64,000 nucleotides of DNA from Halisarca cf. caerulea (GCA_963170055.1 CAUJGJ010000188.1:635671-699670); one strand, 5' to 3'. Shown: positions 27,401 through 39,323, counted from the first letter of the stretch. Made by a program: numbers and translations. The notes: generated by a model not told the origin, from the sequence alone.

Positions 27401-29425
27401 GAAAGTACACCATACATGTGCATTCTGGGTTCTAACTCTTCCTCGTGACTATCATCGTAGTTATCTCTTTCTTGGCGAGGTTCTGGTTCATCTGTTATTC
27501 ATTGGGGCTCACAACTGTCCAGTTACATATGTTCCACAATACGGCTTTGTAGCGAGTTAGGTTCTTGTGATGTCATCAATATGGCTACCCTCTCGGCACA
27601 TTTTGGTCATATTATGGTAAATATCTCATGAACGAAAGTGATTTGAATGTTTATACTTCAGATAATTGTACTACCGTATATACTCTAAAAATTCGTCACA
27701 CCTAGTTTCACAAAAATTTTGTCTGACAATAGAATAAGAGAACATTCAATGAAAAATTGGAGATGCCAAATATTTCAGATCACTTTATTGCACAATTTTT
27801 ATAACATGGCGTCGGAGTTCGTAGCTAAACTTCTATCTGCCGCTCGTGGCCACCGTTGATGTCTTCCAGTTTAATGGGCTCACAATCAGGGGTTGAAGGG
27901 GTATTACGGCGAAAGAGGTGAACATGGCAACCTTGGTGGACTGGGTCATCTATCTCGTAATGTTTTTGAAGGGTCAATTCTAAAATGATTCCACAAAGAA
28001 CAAAGAAACTGCCAAGATATGTGGAAGAAATTCCAACGCTATGACGGAATCTTAGGTAAACAAGAATATGATGTACTGCTAGAATATAAAACTAATACTT
28101 GGAGACAAAACTTTTCAACAATAATTAGTATAATCTGGGACACAAGCCTTGTGTTGACAAACTAATAACATGCCAAATCTTAGAGAATATATGGCAAATT
28201 GTACATCTCTTTCATTTCATTTGAACCTAACTTGTATTTTGATGCAGTGCCACTTTAATGATTGTCCAAACATACCACAATGTAAGTATGTACATAACAC
28301 ATTCTGTACAAGTATAAAATGCAAATTGATAAAGAAATAACAAAAAAACAACACTTACCCATTGTGTAGACTCATTTTATGCACTCCTGAAGGGCTCAGT
28401 TTGCCATCGGTTGACAATATTAGCACACAGCAAGATACACTACTCAAAATTGAATCTACATAGTCAGCCATGTCATTTCCCACATTGTCCAAAATAAGCA
28501 ATCCTGCTGGCTTGGACAATCTTGCAGATAGAGCCCTACACAGGGCAACAATTCTCATTGGCATGGTCAGCTCCTCAAATCGTTTGTTATCTGAGAACTG
28601 GTCGAGGTATTGTAAATCAAAGCCATAAAGCAACAATGCATTCATTATCGAAAGCTGCATTGTTTCCAGACTGAAAGCATTCAAGGTAATTACAAAACTA
28701 CTCCCCTTAGTGAAAACCCCATGTGCAGATTGTGCAAAGTCCAGAGCATACTGGCGAGCAAGTTCTGTTTTCCCACAGCCCTCTGGGCCAGTGATCAAGA
28801 CACAAGGTGCTTTGGAGACATGAATCAATTTCTTAAATTTCATCCGTAATTCGCTGACTAAATGACTTCTCCACACCACATGTCCAAAAAATGAGTTTGG
28901 CCATAAGTATACACATTTAGGCTTCTTTTTTAGCCTAGACTTGTACTTTTCAAAAGCCTCAAATACAATGCCAGCAGAAAGCAGTACACCAACAAAAATC
29001 AGGGAGACCTTGACAAAAGGATCATTTTGTACAAAAGATCGAGCTCTCCCAATAAATGAGAGCTGACGGGGTTGCTGTACCCGTGACGGTAAACAAATTT
29101 CTTTTGCAGTTAGGACTCTATGACAGCGCATTCTGTGATAGCCAGTCAACAGGCATGTTCTGCATGGAGAGATAACATATAAGATACTAGCAATTATGAA
29201 CACAAATAATTCATTTTGCACAATCAAAATCCAAATGTATGGCTGGAAATTACTTTGCACAGCTTGTTATAGCAGCACAAACTTCCATACGGTAAAGCAG
29301 ACCAAGTTGGAACATGCAGTGACTTAGAATACCTAGAATATACAACATCCATGTGAAGTCATCAATGGGTGGACTTCCTGAGGCTATTAAATTCCTCAGA
29401 AAGTATTTCTTTGGTAAACACTAGG
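24455..29425 (-). CDS. Membrane-anchored STAND/NB-ARC NTPase with TPR-like repeats
   Basis: Three exons join cleanly on the minus strand: about 29425-29254, 29159-28359 and 25928-24455 (stop). Phases match at both junctions. The N-terminal part is hydrophobic (WMLYILGILSHCMFQLGLLY), and a second membrane segment, SLIFVGVLLSAGIVFEAF, precedes the ATPase. The ATPase shows a P-loop (GPEGCGKTELA) and Walker B (AGLLILDNV), followed by NB-ARC-like helices. The C-terminal 250 residues are helical repeats (ALREQDTFNSANLCRRAVEMF, LTALKDWSESKEIFAQALHL, NLHCGDLHFARKLLEECL) of TPR type. The layout, P-loop switch plus repeats, is that of STAND sensors. The membrane anchor in front is unusual; location (plasma, ER or mitochondrial membrane) cannot be told. 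The start codon is uncertain and more 5' exons may exist. The 2.4-kb intron holds a 784-bp MITE. No stops or frameshifts. Confidence 0.8.
26236..27019. mobile_element. CGGTA-TIR MITE, copy A (784 bp)
   Basis: Ends are CGGTAGGCATCAAAAAAAAG on the left and, read from the right, CAGTAGACATCAAAAAAAGT, with TA on both sides. The interior repeats TTACGATT and GATCNAATTACG motifs. An inverted, internally deleted copy lies at 31605-32764. It sits in the large intron of the STAND gene and has no ORF. Confidence 0.85.
27020..27824. other. Intronic DNA of the STAND gene
   Basis: No confident gene. An acidic open stretch on the minus strand near 27520-27400 (DEPEPRQERDNYDDSHEEEL) follows a possible acceptor but is closed quickly in all frames. 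Confidence 0.4.
27825..28078 (-). CDS. Possible terminal exon with a membrane segment
   Basis: After a good acceptor (TATTCTAG at 28086-28079) a clean frame of about 84 codons runs to a stop at 27825. It includes the hydrophobic stretch YLGSFFVLCGIILEL and a polar tail (RRNTPSTPDCEPIKLEDINGG). It lies in the intron of the STAND gene on the same strand, but its entry phase (1) does not match the STAND donor at 28359 (phase 2). So it is not simply a skipped exon of that chain; it could end another transcript. I do not recognise the family. Confidence 0.35.
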
Positions 29426-30109
29426 TCAATATACGTATAACATACTGTATAGACCACTGTCTTTGCCCTGATGACTACACTTGTGACCCAAGGTGGAAAC
29501 TGATACTGAGACAGCGCTTGTTAGCTAACAACACAATGCTATCAGCATCTTAAAAACTTGCATGTTTTCCAACTTAAGCAATATATCGACCACTGAGTTA
29601 CATTTGCTTGCCAGTTGAGAGACCTGACAGTGGTTAGTCACTTCAAACGTTTGTATTATGTATGCTCCAATGGCGATTTGGCACAAAAATAGCATCGGAA
29701 TAGTCTGAAGACTTCCGTTGCCAACAATATCAACAGATAACTATAAAAGGTCTGACTTGTTTCACTTAAAAGGCTGATCTCCCTACTGCAATCTTAGGCA
29801 GTGATTGAAACGCGATATCCACAAATATCTTTCCAAATTTGTCCGTTTACTCACATTTACCCTAAATGATTAACACCAAAACTCTATCATTATCTATGCC
29901 AACTAGGTTTTTTTTAATCAATAATAACAATAGACACACATGCACACTGGCTAATACTGATTAGCAAGATAATATATACTTGTATCATGATGCGTGGGTG
30001 TATCCTTTGATGTGGCTGGGTGTGTAATTCACTAACCCACCTCATTGAGAATTCCTGAGGTGTATATTCTTTTCAGTAAGTGCAGTTCATTTTTTGGCCT
30101 TCTTTATTG
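29426..30109. other. Intergenic region
   Basis: No supported gene. It may contain the promoter and 5' leader of the minus-strand STAND gene, but no element can be named. Confidence 0.4.
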
Positions 30110-30546
30110 TTCTACCACAATGTGAACAGAGACGGCTGATCATTTCCTATCAGAATTCACTATTGCCTTCAATTCAGATGAGTTTTCAGTCCATCCCTGA
30201 GCTGAGTACGGCTCCTTGCGACCTGAACACGTCCACCCAACTATCAGTTAGGAATTCGCATTAACAGACAGTTGGATGGAGGCAGTTAGATTGGCAGACA
30301 GTTGGCCAAAGGCATTTGGATCAGTAAACGGGTAAATGGAAGCATTTTGATCAGCAAATGGCGGGATAAAGGCATTCTGGTCAGTGAACAGCTGGCTGTA
30401 GGCGATCATATTAACTGATCACTGGGTGGAAGTGGTCAGGTCGTAAGCGGCCCTATCAGCTAAGGAATGGACTAGGACTGAAGGTAATCGCAAAATAACT
30501 CTGATAGGAAAGGATCAGCCATCTCCCCATTCGCAACACGGTAGAA
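30110..30546. mobile_element. MITE with internal 33-bp tandem units
   Basis: Diverged inverted arms of about 75 bp carry TTCTACC, GGCTGATC and TTTCCTATCAGA at both ends (left from about 30110, right ending about 30546). The interior has three to four imperfect units of about 33 bp built on GGCATTYTGRTCAGYRAA. Target duplication not resolved. No ORF. Confidence 0.65.
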
Positions 30547-31604
30547 ATAAGTAGGAAAAGAATGGATATGACATCCTCAGGCTACACCTTCGGATGTCCA
30601 GCATCATGGTACAAGATAGTTAAAAAGGGGTTGCAATTGTGCAATCGATTTCGAGCATCGGCCATGTTGGAGGACAACTAGGTGTGATGTGCGTATTTGC
30701 GCATATGTTTTTGCAATAGCGAAGTCCATTAGAAAGCCACTTTTGCCGGGCTACAGAGATACTCTGACTGATTCCAAGTTGAAAGAAAGGTATGATGACA
30801 AGACTAAGGTCCTTAATGGGAAGGATCCTTACAAGATGCCGCCAGACGAGTGGAAAGACGACTTGGACTTCTGGCCAGCAGTAACATACATACACCTTGG
30901 ATTCTATTTGCTGCATTCTCCAAGTCCATACACCAAAGAAGATTTAATGAACTACAAAATGTTGGAATCATACCAGTGACTTGTCGCTGGTTGAGTTAGA
31001 GATATTATTATCTTTACTGAAGGTGAATTGCCGGTGGTCTCTGCAAAGGTTAGCCACCGGCAGTCCGGTTTAGCTGTACAGTAGTAGTGTTGTCATGCCC
31101 TCACCAACGTATCTTTTACTTCACTGAAGGTTTATCACTCTCAGAGGCTCAGGGACAAACCATTGCTTCCCTGGTTTGTAGCTAGTACATCAGGCAAGAT
31201 CATGTCAGCGCATTGCAATTGTATGGCAGGGCTAGGAGAGACTTGCAGCCATGTTGCCTCCTTTCTTTGGGCTGTGAAAGCAGGAATTCCACTACGGGAT
31301 TCCATGACAGTAACCCAGAAAAAAGCGTATTGGGTTATACCTCCTTCTGTCAAAGAAGTACCATATGCTCCACTGCATCAAATTCGGTTCATTGGCAAAG
31401 CAACTTCATTGGAAGCACTGAAACAGACACCCTTCATTTAGCCTGCAAAATCAAACAACCACATGCCATCTTCTACATCTAACCTATCACTGCCACCATC
31501 TTCTACATCTAACCTATCACCGCCGCCATCTTCTACATCTCAAGTAGCACAGCCGCCATCTTCTACACTGCTGCCATTTCAACTATCACCATCGCCATCT
31601 TCTA

Positions 31605-32764
31605 CGGTAGACATCAAAAAAAGATCCGATCACCGTATAGGCTAGCTCACCATCTCCAACCCAACGACCATCCTTCGATCTCCAAGATAATAAAAATCGT
31701 ATACAGTTCGACCCGCAGAGATACTGCACGGCTAGCTGTGTTCCAAGTGCTAATCAAGCTTGTTTACACGAAAGGTATGGGGATTGAAGTTTGAGAAATA
31801 CGTAGGTAATTCGATCTGATGATTTTGCGAGCGCAGCGTCCTGATTCACTTCAGTTTAGTTTCGTTGCATATCGCTAGCACAATTCGATCTGGGATGTCC
31901 GTAATTTCTCTGCTTTAGCACCGTAATTTGGCCTGTCACAGGAATTTTGGTCCGGGTGAATTTTTGGTCTGGCGGACCATATTTTTCGGAAAATTTGGTC
32001 CGGCAGGACCATTCTTTCCTATGAATTTTGGTCCGGCTAAACGAATTTTGGTCAGGGCTTTATAAACGTTTGCTTCGAAGAAGATTCAAGCTTAAACTTA
32101 AACCTAAAGAATTCTTCCGATCATAGGTGTCATCCCAAGAAAACATGACAAGTTTAAGATGCCAACTTTGGCCGAATGTGTCATTTTTTCCCGCCGATGG
32201 ATTCGAAAGAGAAAGAAGGTGGCGCCAAGCCGGACTTGGTTGAGCAGGCCGTAACTTATGTTTTAAAGAAGAGCTATCCAGAGAACTGCACTGAGAACGA
32301 GAAGAGAGTTATCAGAAAGAAATCGAAGAAGTTTGTTGTGAAAGAGTGCAATTTTAAATGACCTGGACTCCCGAACCGTGTGCGGCAAGACTCAGTCCTG
32401 ATATTTGCTCCCCCGGTAAATCTCCAAGTTTTTAGTCATTAAGTTGTATTATATTATAAGAATCTGCATAGATGTGAGTATTTAGCGAGTGATTGTCGTG
32501 CCGATCGCTAGAAGGAGCTACAATTTGGAAGATAAGCAACCCAGACCAAAATTCTTGTATCTGGACCATTTCTTCCAGTAAATTTGGTCCGACCAGACCA
32601 AATTTAATGATGAAAATTTGGTCCGCCCAGACCAAAATTACCCTGACCATTTTTCCGGTGACAGGCCTTCATGATTTATCAACAAAATCGTAATCATATC
32701 AGAACATAATCATAAGTTGATCATTTTACGATTACGATATGGAAACATTTTTTGACGCCTACCA
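31605..32764. mobile_element. CGGTA-TIR MITE, copy B, holding a Ginger element
   Basis: Inverted relative of copy A at 26236: CGGTAGACATCAAAAAAA on the left, and TTTTTTGACGCCTACCA on the right, with TA outside each end. About 330 bp present in copy A are missing after the left terminus. A 730-bp Ginger-like element is nested at 31934-32663. The host of copy B is the Ser/Pro linker of the SWIM-YqaJ gene. Confidence 0.83.
31934..32663 (+). mobile_element. Non-autonomous Ginger-type transposon
   Basis: The ends are TGTCACAGGAA and TTCCGGTGACA (inverted, one mismatch), with the 4-bp direct repeat GGCC at 31930-31933 and 32664-32667. TGTNR termini and a 4-bp duplication are hallmarks of Ginger elements, DNA transposons with a Gypsy-like integrase. 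An ORF at 32197-32361 begins MDSKEKEGGAKPDLVEQAV and contains KKSYPENCTENEKRVIRKKS. It resembles the start of GIN/Gypsy integrase proteins just before the zinc-binding domain. The rest of the integrase is missing. The subterminal regions repeat the motif TTTGGTCYGG many times. Confidence 0.72.
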
Positions 32765-32807
32765 TATATCTAACATATCACTGCCGCCATCTTCCACTTC
32801 TAAACTA

Positions 32808-33972
32808 CACAGGCTCATTATAGTGTGTCACGCAAAATGGCTACCGCTTCGAAGTGGCTAAAATATTAGCGCATTTTTAGCTCAAGACAATACATATTCT
32901 TACTTTTTAAAATCGCTGTGTGTTTTATTGTTATTTATCGAAATATTGGTGTACAGTTGAAGCATATACTTTGTTTCAAAAAGGAAAATTAGCTTTGAAA
33001 AAGGTACACTTTTTGCAGCAAATGGCAAAGTCCGGACATGTACATGGTCTCTAAGAGCCACAAGATTGGTATCAAATGAAAGAGTGGAATAAGTTATTCG
33101 TGAGCGGAAACATTATAACTCGAAATGAGATAATTATAAGGGAAAATGTAGTTTATTGGCTATAAAAATGTGAAAATTAGGCTTTAAAATGGTTATATAA
33201 TCGGCGTACCTGGTTATATCTTCTCTGCTCACACTATGAATGTACACAATAGTACTTTGAAACGTTCGATATCTTCTTTCGATGATATAAGTATCATCTA
33301 CACGTCCGGATCACACGGTCTTTACGAGAGAGGCTTCAAAGTGGCCATTTAATGGTGACGTCAGTAACTATGAGCAATTATGTCATCTGTATACTTGCTT
33401 TTGGCTCTCACGCCGCATGGAGTCCTTCTGATCGGATGCCATTCTAACTTCTATTGGACAGTTATTATTTTCTCAGTGAAGGAAATCCGTTTATAAAGCT
33501 TCAGTTCTGATCAATTTACAATGGATTCGTAAAGCGAATCGGTGAGTTAAACCTCGATCATTTTTGTTTTGAAAGCCCCTTTAAGTTAGTTTATTGCTTT
33601 TGTGTACCTTCCGAATCTTCCCAAAATGTGCCACACATGTTACTTCAGTGTTGATAATTCTTTAGAATAAGCTTAAAGTTTGTTCGCAAGTACAACATTC
33701 CCGTATATTGTGACCTTTTTACAAATCTCGCATCTGCGAAGCTTACTTCTATGTATATGACTCGAATTTCTTGTATTTTTACAATGAAAAAGTTTTTTTT
33801 ATTTTTTGGTTTGCAAAATATACGTATTTCTACTGAGCGCTATGTAATGACACATTACCATGTTTACAGATGAACAAAAGTGACGTAGGCAGAAAAGTGA
33901 CAAATTCTTGAGATTCCTGAACTTTGTCACCTAAAATCCCCATTCCCTGAGACCAACTATAATGCCCCTGTG
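32808..33972. mobile_element. CACAGG-TIR element with TA duplication (1165 bp)
   Basis: Left end CACAGGCTCATTATAGT; the right end read inverted is CACAGGGGCATTATAGT. TA flanks both ends. It interrupts the linker of the SWIM-YqaJ gene, whose TCTACATCT repeats resume at 33975. No coding region recognised. The superfamily is unknown, perhaps Tc1/mariner-like given the TA target. Confidence 0.75.
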
Positions 33973-36267
33973 TATCACCGCCGCCATCTTCTACATCTAG
34001 CCTATCACCGCTGCCGTCTTCTACATATCAACTATCAACACCAGTACAACCAACTACCCACACACAAGCATATACACCACAGGCATCCACAGACCAGCCC
34101 CTTTCAATGGCACCGAGCAATTCAACAATGCCACTAAATCTAAGTTTAGAAACCTTTTAGGATGATTTATCCAGGTGCTCGAGCAAGCCAGCTATTCTTG
34201 CGCTAATGCCCAAATATTCGACCAGATATGTCCCCAGGTCATCCTCTCCCAATTTCCCTGTCCTGGATGAACTTTACAAACAAGAACAACTGGAGTTGTC
34301 ATTTCATGAACTTTTACAGCTGTCGGAGGAGATGGAAATTACAGTCAGCCCACAACAAGCTGTTACTACAGAGAAAGCAACCAGAGGGCAATCTGGATCG
34401 AAGCTTTGGTACAGAATGAGAGCAGGGAGGGTGACTGCCTCAAGGTTGAAAGCTGTTTGTCGAACTGACCCCGCAATGCCATCAATGAGCCTGATCATGT
34501 CAGTCTGCCATCCAGAGTTATCCAAGTTCAGTACAACAGCAACACAGTGGTGATGTGAAGACGAGCAGGTTGCACGCAGCAAGTATGCAAGTATGTCTGA
34601 GGGTACACCTGAGTTTTCAGTGTGCAACTGCGGACTTTTCATTAGTACTATGTATCCTTTCATGGGTGCCTCTCCTGATGGATTGGTCAGCTGCAAGTGT
34701 TGTGGAGATGGAGTGCGTGAGATCAAGGTAAGGTATTGTGTATACTGATCTCTATAATTCTTGTTTTATGTGCAAGTATTCAACTTGTTTCCTATATGCC
34801 CATGTTGCAGTGCCCTTATTGTCACCGTGATGACACCATCGAGCAATCCTCAGAAAGCAAAACATTTTGCCCAGAGAAGACTAATGATTCTTTCTGCCTC
34901 AAGAAGACACATCCTTATTATTACCAAGTGTGTACTATGTATATGACTCATATACTTACTCTACACGTAGAGTTTGCAATTATATAACCGTAACGCATTA
35001 GACAAAGTGCTACACATATATTGCATACGTATGTACTGTTTTTTCTCACAGGTTCAGTCACAACTCTTCTGTACAGGAAGAGATTATTGTGATTTTGTTG
35101 TTTGGACGGAGGAGAATATCTACGTACAAAGAATCCTGCCTGATGAAAGTTTCTGGCAGGAGTGTGTCAGCAAAGCTCCGCATCTTTTTCGAACTGCATG
35201 CCTGCCTGAACTACTGGGAAAGTGGTTCTAACGGCCCCCCAAATCTGAATTGAGGGAATACATCGGATACAGATTGCTCAGCTGAATCGAGGGAAAGTAT
35301 ATCGGATACAGATTGCCCAGCTGAACACGTGTACTGCTTCTGCTGTAGACCCGAGGAAGGATCTATGGTGGCATGTGACAATTTATCATGTCCATATAAG
35401 TGATTCCACTTTAGTTGCCTCCGCTTGAAGATAGCTCCAGTAGGCAAGTCATGGTTTTGCCCAAGCTGCCAAACAACCAGCAAAGGCAAAAAGAAGAAGG
35501 CATAATCACATGCAGTGTTGTTTGAATAGTTATCAATGCATACACAAATTAGTCAAAAGGAACCACTGAATCACATATCTTTACTAAGGCATAACACACA
35601 ATAATTACTTTATCTAATAATGGGACACCATCCTCACGGGCTGTTAGGAAGTCCACTGGCTATGTTCCATGTAGAAATGTGTATTTTTGTCTAAGAACAC
35701 CAATGACCCGCTCAACGTGAATTCTCACATTGGCGATTCTCTGTGTTTGCTCCACTTCAATCCCTGTGAGTTTTTCCCCCTTGTGAATGACGGGATGCTG
35801 ACTTGGGCACAGTACAATCCCATAGATTCCTGAATGTCAAATCCTTTGTCAGCAAGTATGGTGTCACCTGGCAATAAATAGTTCAACAAGCCTCAATTCT
35901 CTGTGAGGTGCTTGTCGCTCACTCTCCCTCCCCAACCACTGGAAATGTAGCACATTGTACCTTGTGGGGTAATTCCGATTAGGTACTTGGCAGTATTGTG
36001 GTGTTTATACGAAGAACACGTTTGTGCTCTGGCCAACAAATTAGATGGTCTCTCTGTAAATATTTCAAATAAGTCTATAATAACTGCACAATTTGGACAG
36101 TGTTTTCGAAAATCCATAGGCATGGTCTGTTTCAAAACTTCCCGCTGTGGCGAATGAATTAGGGGTTTTAAAGTGGTATACATGTCAATCGTGTTGTAAA
36201 AAAGTACGGCTGACAGTAGACTTATGCACTGCAAATCTGTAACCTAGATCCAGGCATGGCAGGTTAA

Positions 36268-38207
36268 AGGGCCACTGACAAGTTCATACAAATTGAACTC
36301 AAATGATAGATATGACTACCTAATAACCAGTAATTGGCAAAAGAGTGACTCCACATCTTCTGTTTGTGAGAAAATTGTAAACTTCCGGTTGACGCCTTGT
36401 TTGAAGTCGCCATTTCGGAAGTGACATGTAAAATAGTTCCGTGTGACTACTGGACGAGAATGTATCGGTTGAAAGCGAGGTAATCGAAGGGCTATAATGG
36501 CTAAACGAAATCAATGCCTAAGACTTGCGTAGCAGTGTTGTGTTCTAGAAGGACAAGTGATGGGTACAGCCTACATTTGTTCCTAAAGGAAACAGCATTG
36601 AGTAATAAATGAACGAGACCCATTCACGTACACAGCGCCTAGTGGGATAGACCTACGGAACATGTAGCCTCTATTCCACAAAGGATTGCAACAGGCAGGA
36701 GGTTCAAATGAGGATAAATCTTAGGCCTATGCAGCAAGAAGCTAGTTCTTGAAGCATGGCTTGGTCTCAGCACTGTTTTCCTAAGCAGGTGATCGATGAG
36801 AAATCTTGCTCTATAGTGTAGTACTCAGCTTCCATTAACGGTGAATGGCCACCCAGGGAGAAATCTCCGCTTCCAAGATGACCTAGATTGTATATCTCCA
36901 TTAATACAGATTGCTCCTTGCATGGCACTGCATAATTCTTTGAAGCTTCCACCTGGTGTACATCTCAAGTGGATGAATGAGGTCCACCTGAACCGAAGCA
37001 ATCCTCAAAAGTAGCAATTACTTCATGAAGTGTTATTGCTGCTTTCAAGGATTGCTTCAGTTTAGATGGACCTCATTCATCCCACCCGTCCTTTGTAGCG
37101 AGCAAATGTAATGGGCCTAACAAGTTGGAGGCCATCAAAAGACACTCTTTGCACAACCATTAACTGTCCAGTTTATGGAGGTTTTGTAATATACACATGT
37201 CAATGTGAGGGGTCACACGGGGCAGAGCAGTGGTGTCTATTGGCTGCACATTTTAGAGGCGTCCTTTAATAAAGGTTTCACTGTCAGTAGTCACTGTAAT
37301 TTCAAAATTTGTACATCAAAGGACACAACTTAAGTACATCATGGTTATGTACATGCTTGGATACATGGAAGGACACTTAAAACATGCGTGTGTTGTCTAG
37401 GATCTGATGGTCCATGAAAATTTGAGCTAATCTTTGTGACAATACAAAATGTCAAGTTTACTTGCATATGCTTTCCAAGATAGTAACAGCACCCTATATC
37501 ATGCATGCAGAGGTCTGCAACATCCACAGAATCTGTTTCAGGCATACCCCAAAAACCCTGGGTGGTCTGGGATACTGTGTCTCTGAATCCACCTCAGACA
37601 ATTTTTCATTTATAGGATCAATCTCCTTGCAACAGGTGCTTCTAACATAGCTTCTACGAGCAGTTGGAACAGGACTGAGGTGTAAACCTGCAACAACTTG
37701 CGGGTTATAGTATAAAGTGTGTTAAATACACTGTTGCACAGGCACACAAGCTATCTTTTTCTATTTTTAACCATTCGTTATTTCCCAGTCGATGTTTGAA
37801 TTTATCGTCCAAACCCAAAAGGTTTGACCACTGACAAAAAGGTCAAACTGATAAGTCTTCACTGAAGCTTGTCATTCACTTTGGCATCAACCGCCTTTGT
37901 CCTTGGATGTATATTTACTCGCGGAAGAACCCCGTGTTCATTGAATGACAAGGACGAGCATTATAGCTCAAATTCTTCTTTGTAACATAGTTTTCTCCCA
38001 ACACGGTCCTGTTTGTGACGTCAAACTATTATGCAACGCTTTTTTCATGTTTACAGAAGTCGCCCACGTATTAATTGGATTTTAAGCACCTTTCAAAGGC
38101 TATAACTCCCCCACCATGTGTACAACAACACTAAAATGGGTATTATTGGACATAGTTTTTCAACCTCCTTAACATATCAAAAGTTTTCCCAACATGCCAG
38201 TGGCCCT
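36268..38207 (+). mobile_element. Kolobok-like element with TTAA target
   Basis: The ends are AGGGCCACTGACAAG and, inverted from the right, AGGGCCACTGGCAT, each abutting TTAA (36264-36267 and 38208-38211). TTAA with AGGG termini fits Kolobok. A plus-strand ATG at 36514 opens a THAP-like zinc finger frame (MPKTCVAVLCSRRTSDGYSL) that hits stops at about 36607 and 36641. Nothing recognisable of the catalytic domain remains. It sits inside the DDE domain of the ISL2EU-like transposase. Confidence 0.8.
36514..36720 (+). pseudogene. THAP domain remnant inside the Kolobok-like element
   Basis: The frame begins MPKTCVAVLCSRRTSDGYSL, continues HLFLKETALSNK, meets TGA where the family has Trp, and resumes with TRPIHVHSA before a second stop and WDRPTEHVASIPQRIATGRR. 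The paired Cys and the spacing match the start of THAP zinc fingers, which bind the transposon ends. Premature stops make it non-functional. Confidence 0.65.
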
Positions 38208-38295
38208 TTAAGCCACAACCGCATGAGCATTATGATCAGTTGCTGAAACTGTGTAAAACTCCGTGACTCAGTGCTAAATTTGTTTTTAAGGTATG

Positions 38296-38577
38296 CAGTG
38301 TTCTCGGCAGCCCTTTTAAGCAGGGCGGGCCACCCTTCTTAAATTTTGGCTTAAACCATTTTTTTTCTTTTAGTAGAGTCATTACTTCTCTGTTCAGGTA
38401 TACTTTGAGTCAATAGATTAGGTACAACTGACACTGTGCATATCATATACTTTACATACTTTGAGCGAATTTCCCCCATTACAATAAGTGAAACCATCAT
38501 ATGGCAGCTGTGCATTGCCCTACTACTGGCTTACGCAAATGCCACCCTCTTTCATTTTTTCTCTGGTGACCACCCTG
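38296..38577. mobile_element. Mini-hAT, deletion derivative of the 57586 hAT family
   Basis: 282 bp. The left 140 bp (CAGTGTTCTCGGCAGCCC, TTTAAGCAGGGCGGGC) and the right 90 bp (GGCAGCTGTGCATTGCCC, CTCTGGTGACCACCCTG) match the two ends of the full hAT element at 57586-60231, with the whole gene deleted. The flanking duplication is no longer clear. It sits in the minus-strand THAP-DDE pseudogene. Confidence 0.82.
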
Positions 38578-39323
38578 GGTACGTAAATAATACAAGTAAA
38601 AGTTCCCAAGAAGGTAAACCCGAGTAGTAGAGTACCTTCTCATCATTGTCCACAAAAGCTGCTTCGTTAAATCTGCTTGCCTCTAAATATTTTGATGCCT
38701 TGGACAATTGTCCACGCACAATCTGTAAATCGAGCTTTATTTCGTCCAGTTCTGCCTTCACTCTCTTGATTTCCACTTCTGGCAATGGTTTTGATTAAAA
38801 CTGAATGGACGAAGGCTCCACAGCATCACTGTTCAGCTGGTTTGAACCAGGCTCGGCCTGGGCGACTTTCATTGTGACTTTCCTTCTCTTCGAATTTCGA
38901 TCTAGCAATCGATTGTACCTACCGTCGTCGCTCTCCTCTTTCTCCTTGTGACCCAGCTTCAGGGATGGCACCCAATCTGGATCGGTTGGCAGATATAATG
39001 GTGATGGCTTTCCGCTCAAGAAATGGTCAGAGCACACTCAGATGTGTGACAATTGCCACTGGTTTCAAGGCCCTTCCTTCGCAATGCTGACAACCATTCA
39101 CGGCACCGTCTGCCGCTCAATTCTTCAGTTTGCAGACCTACCCTCGTTCCAACCGCCGGTACCCAGTAGAATCTCTTATCTTTAGCCGTGTTTACACGTG
39201 CTTTAAACCCACTCCTAAGTGCGATTAGTTTAAGCGCACTTAGGAGCTTTGTTGCATTTACACACGACACGCCAAAGCAGGATTAATTGCATGTGAAATG
39301 AGTTTTCTCTGCGGTTTAGAAAA

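Larger units (their letters stand above)
30689..35505 (+). pseudogene. SWIM-YqaJ-PHD protein gene of the ISL2EU-like element
   Basis: Segments in order are as follows. An N-terminal block at 30700-30979 has DDLDFWPAVTYIHLG. A SWIM zinc finger at 31140-31438 has CNCMAGLGETCSHVASFLW. A Ser/Pro/Thr linker built on TCTACATCTAACC repeats runs 31463-34160. A YqaJ-type nuclease at 34206-35231 has SKLWYRMRAGRVTASRLKA, then SPDGLVSCKCC with VREIK at a GTAAGG donor, CPYC in the next exon, and VQSQLFCTGRDYCDFVVWT. A PHD finger at 35328-35505 has YCFCCRPEEG and SWFCPSCQ. The D-E-K nuclease core is visible. In-frame stops lie near 31439 (TAG), 34159 (TAG), 34552 (TGA) and 35402 (TGA in place of the family's Trp). 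Two mobile elements sit in the linker. YqaJ proteins are exonucleases; in this transposon class the role is unproven. Confidence 0.78.
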
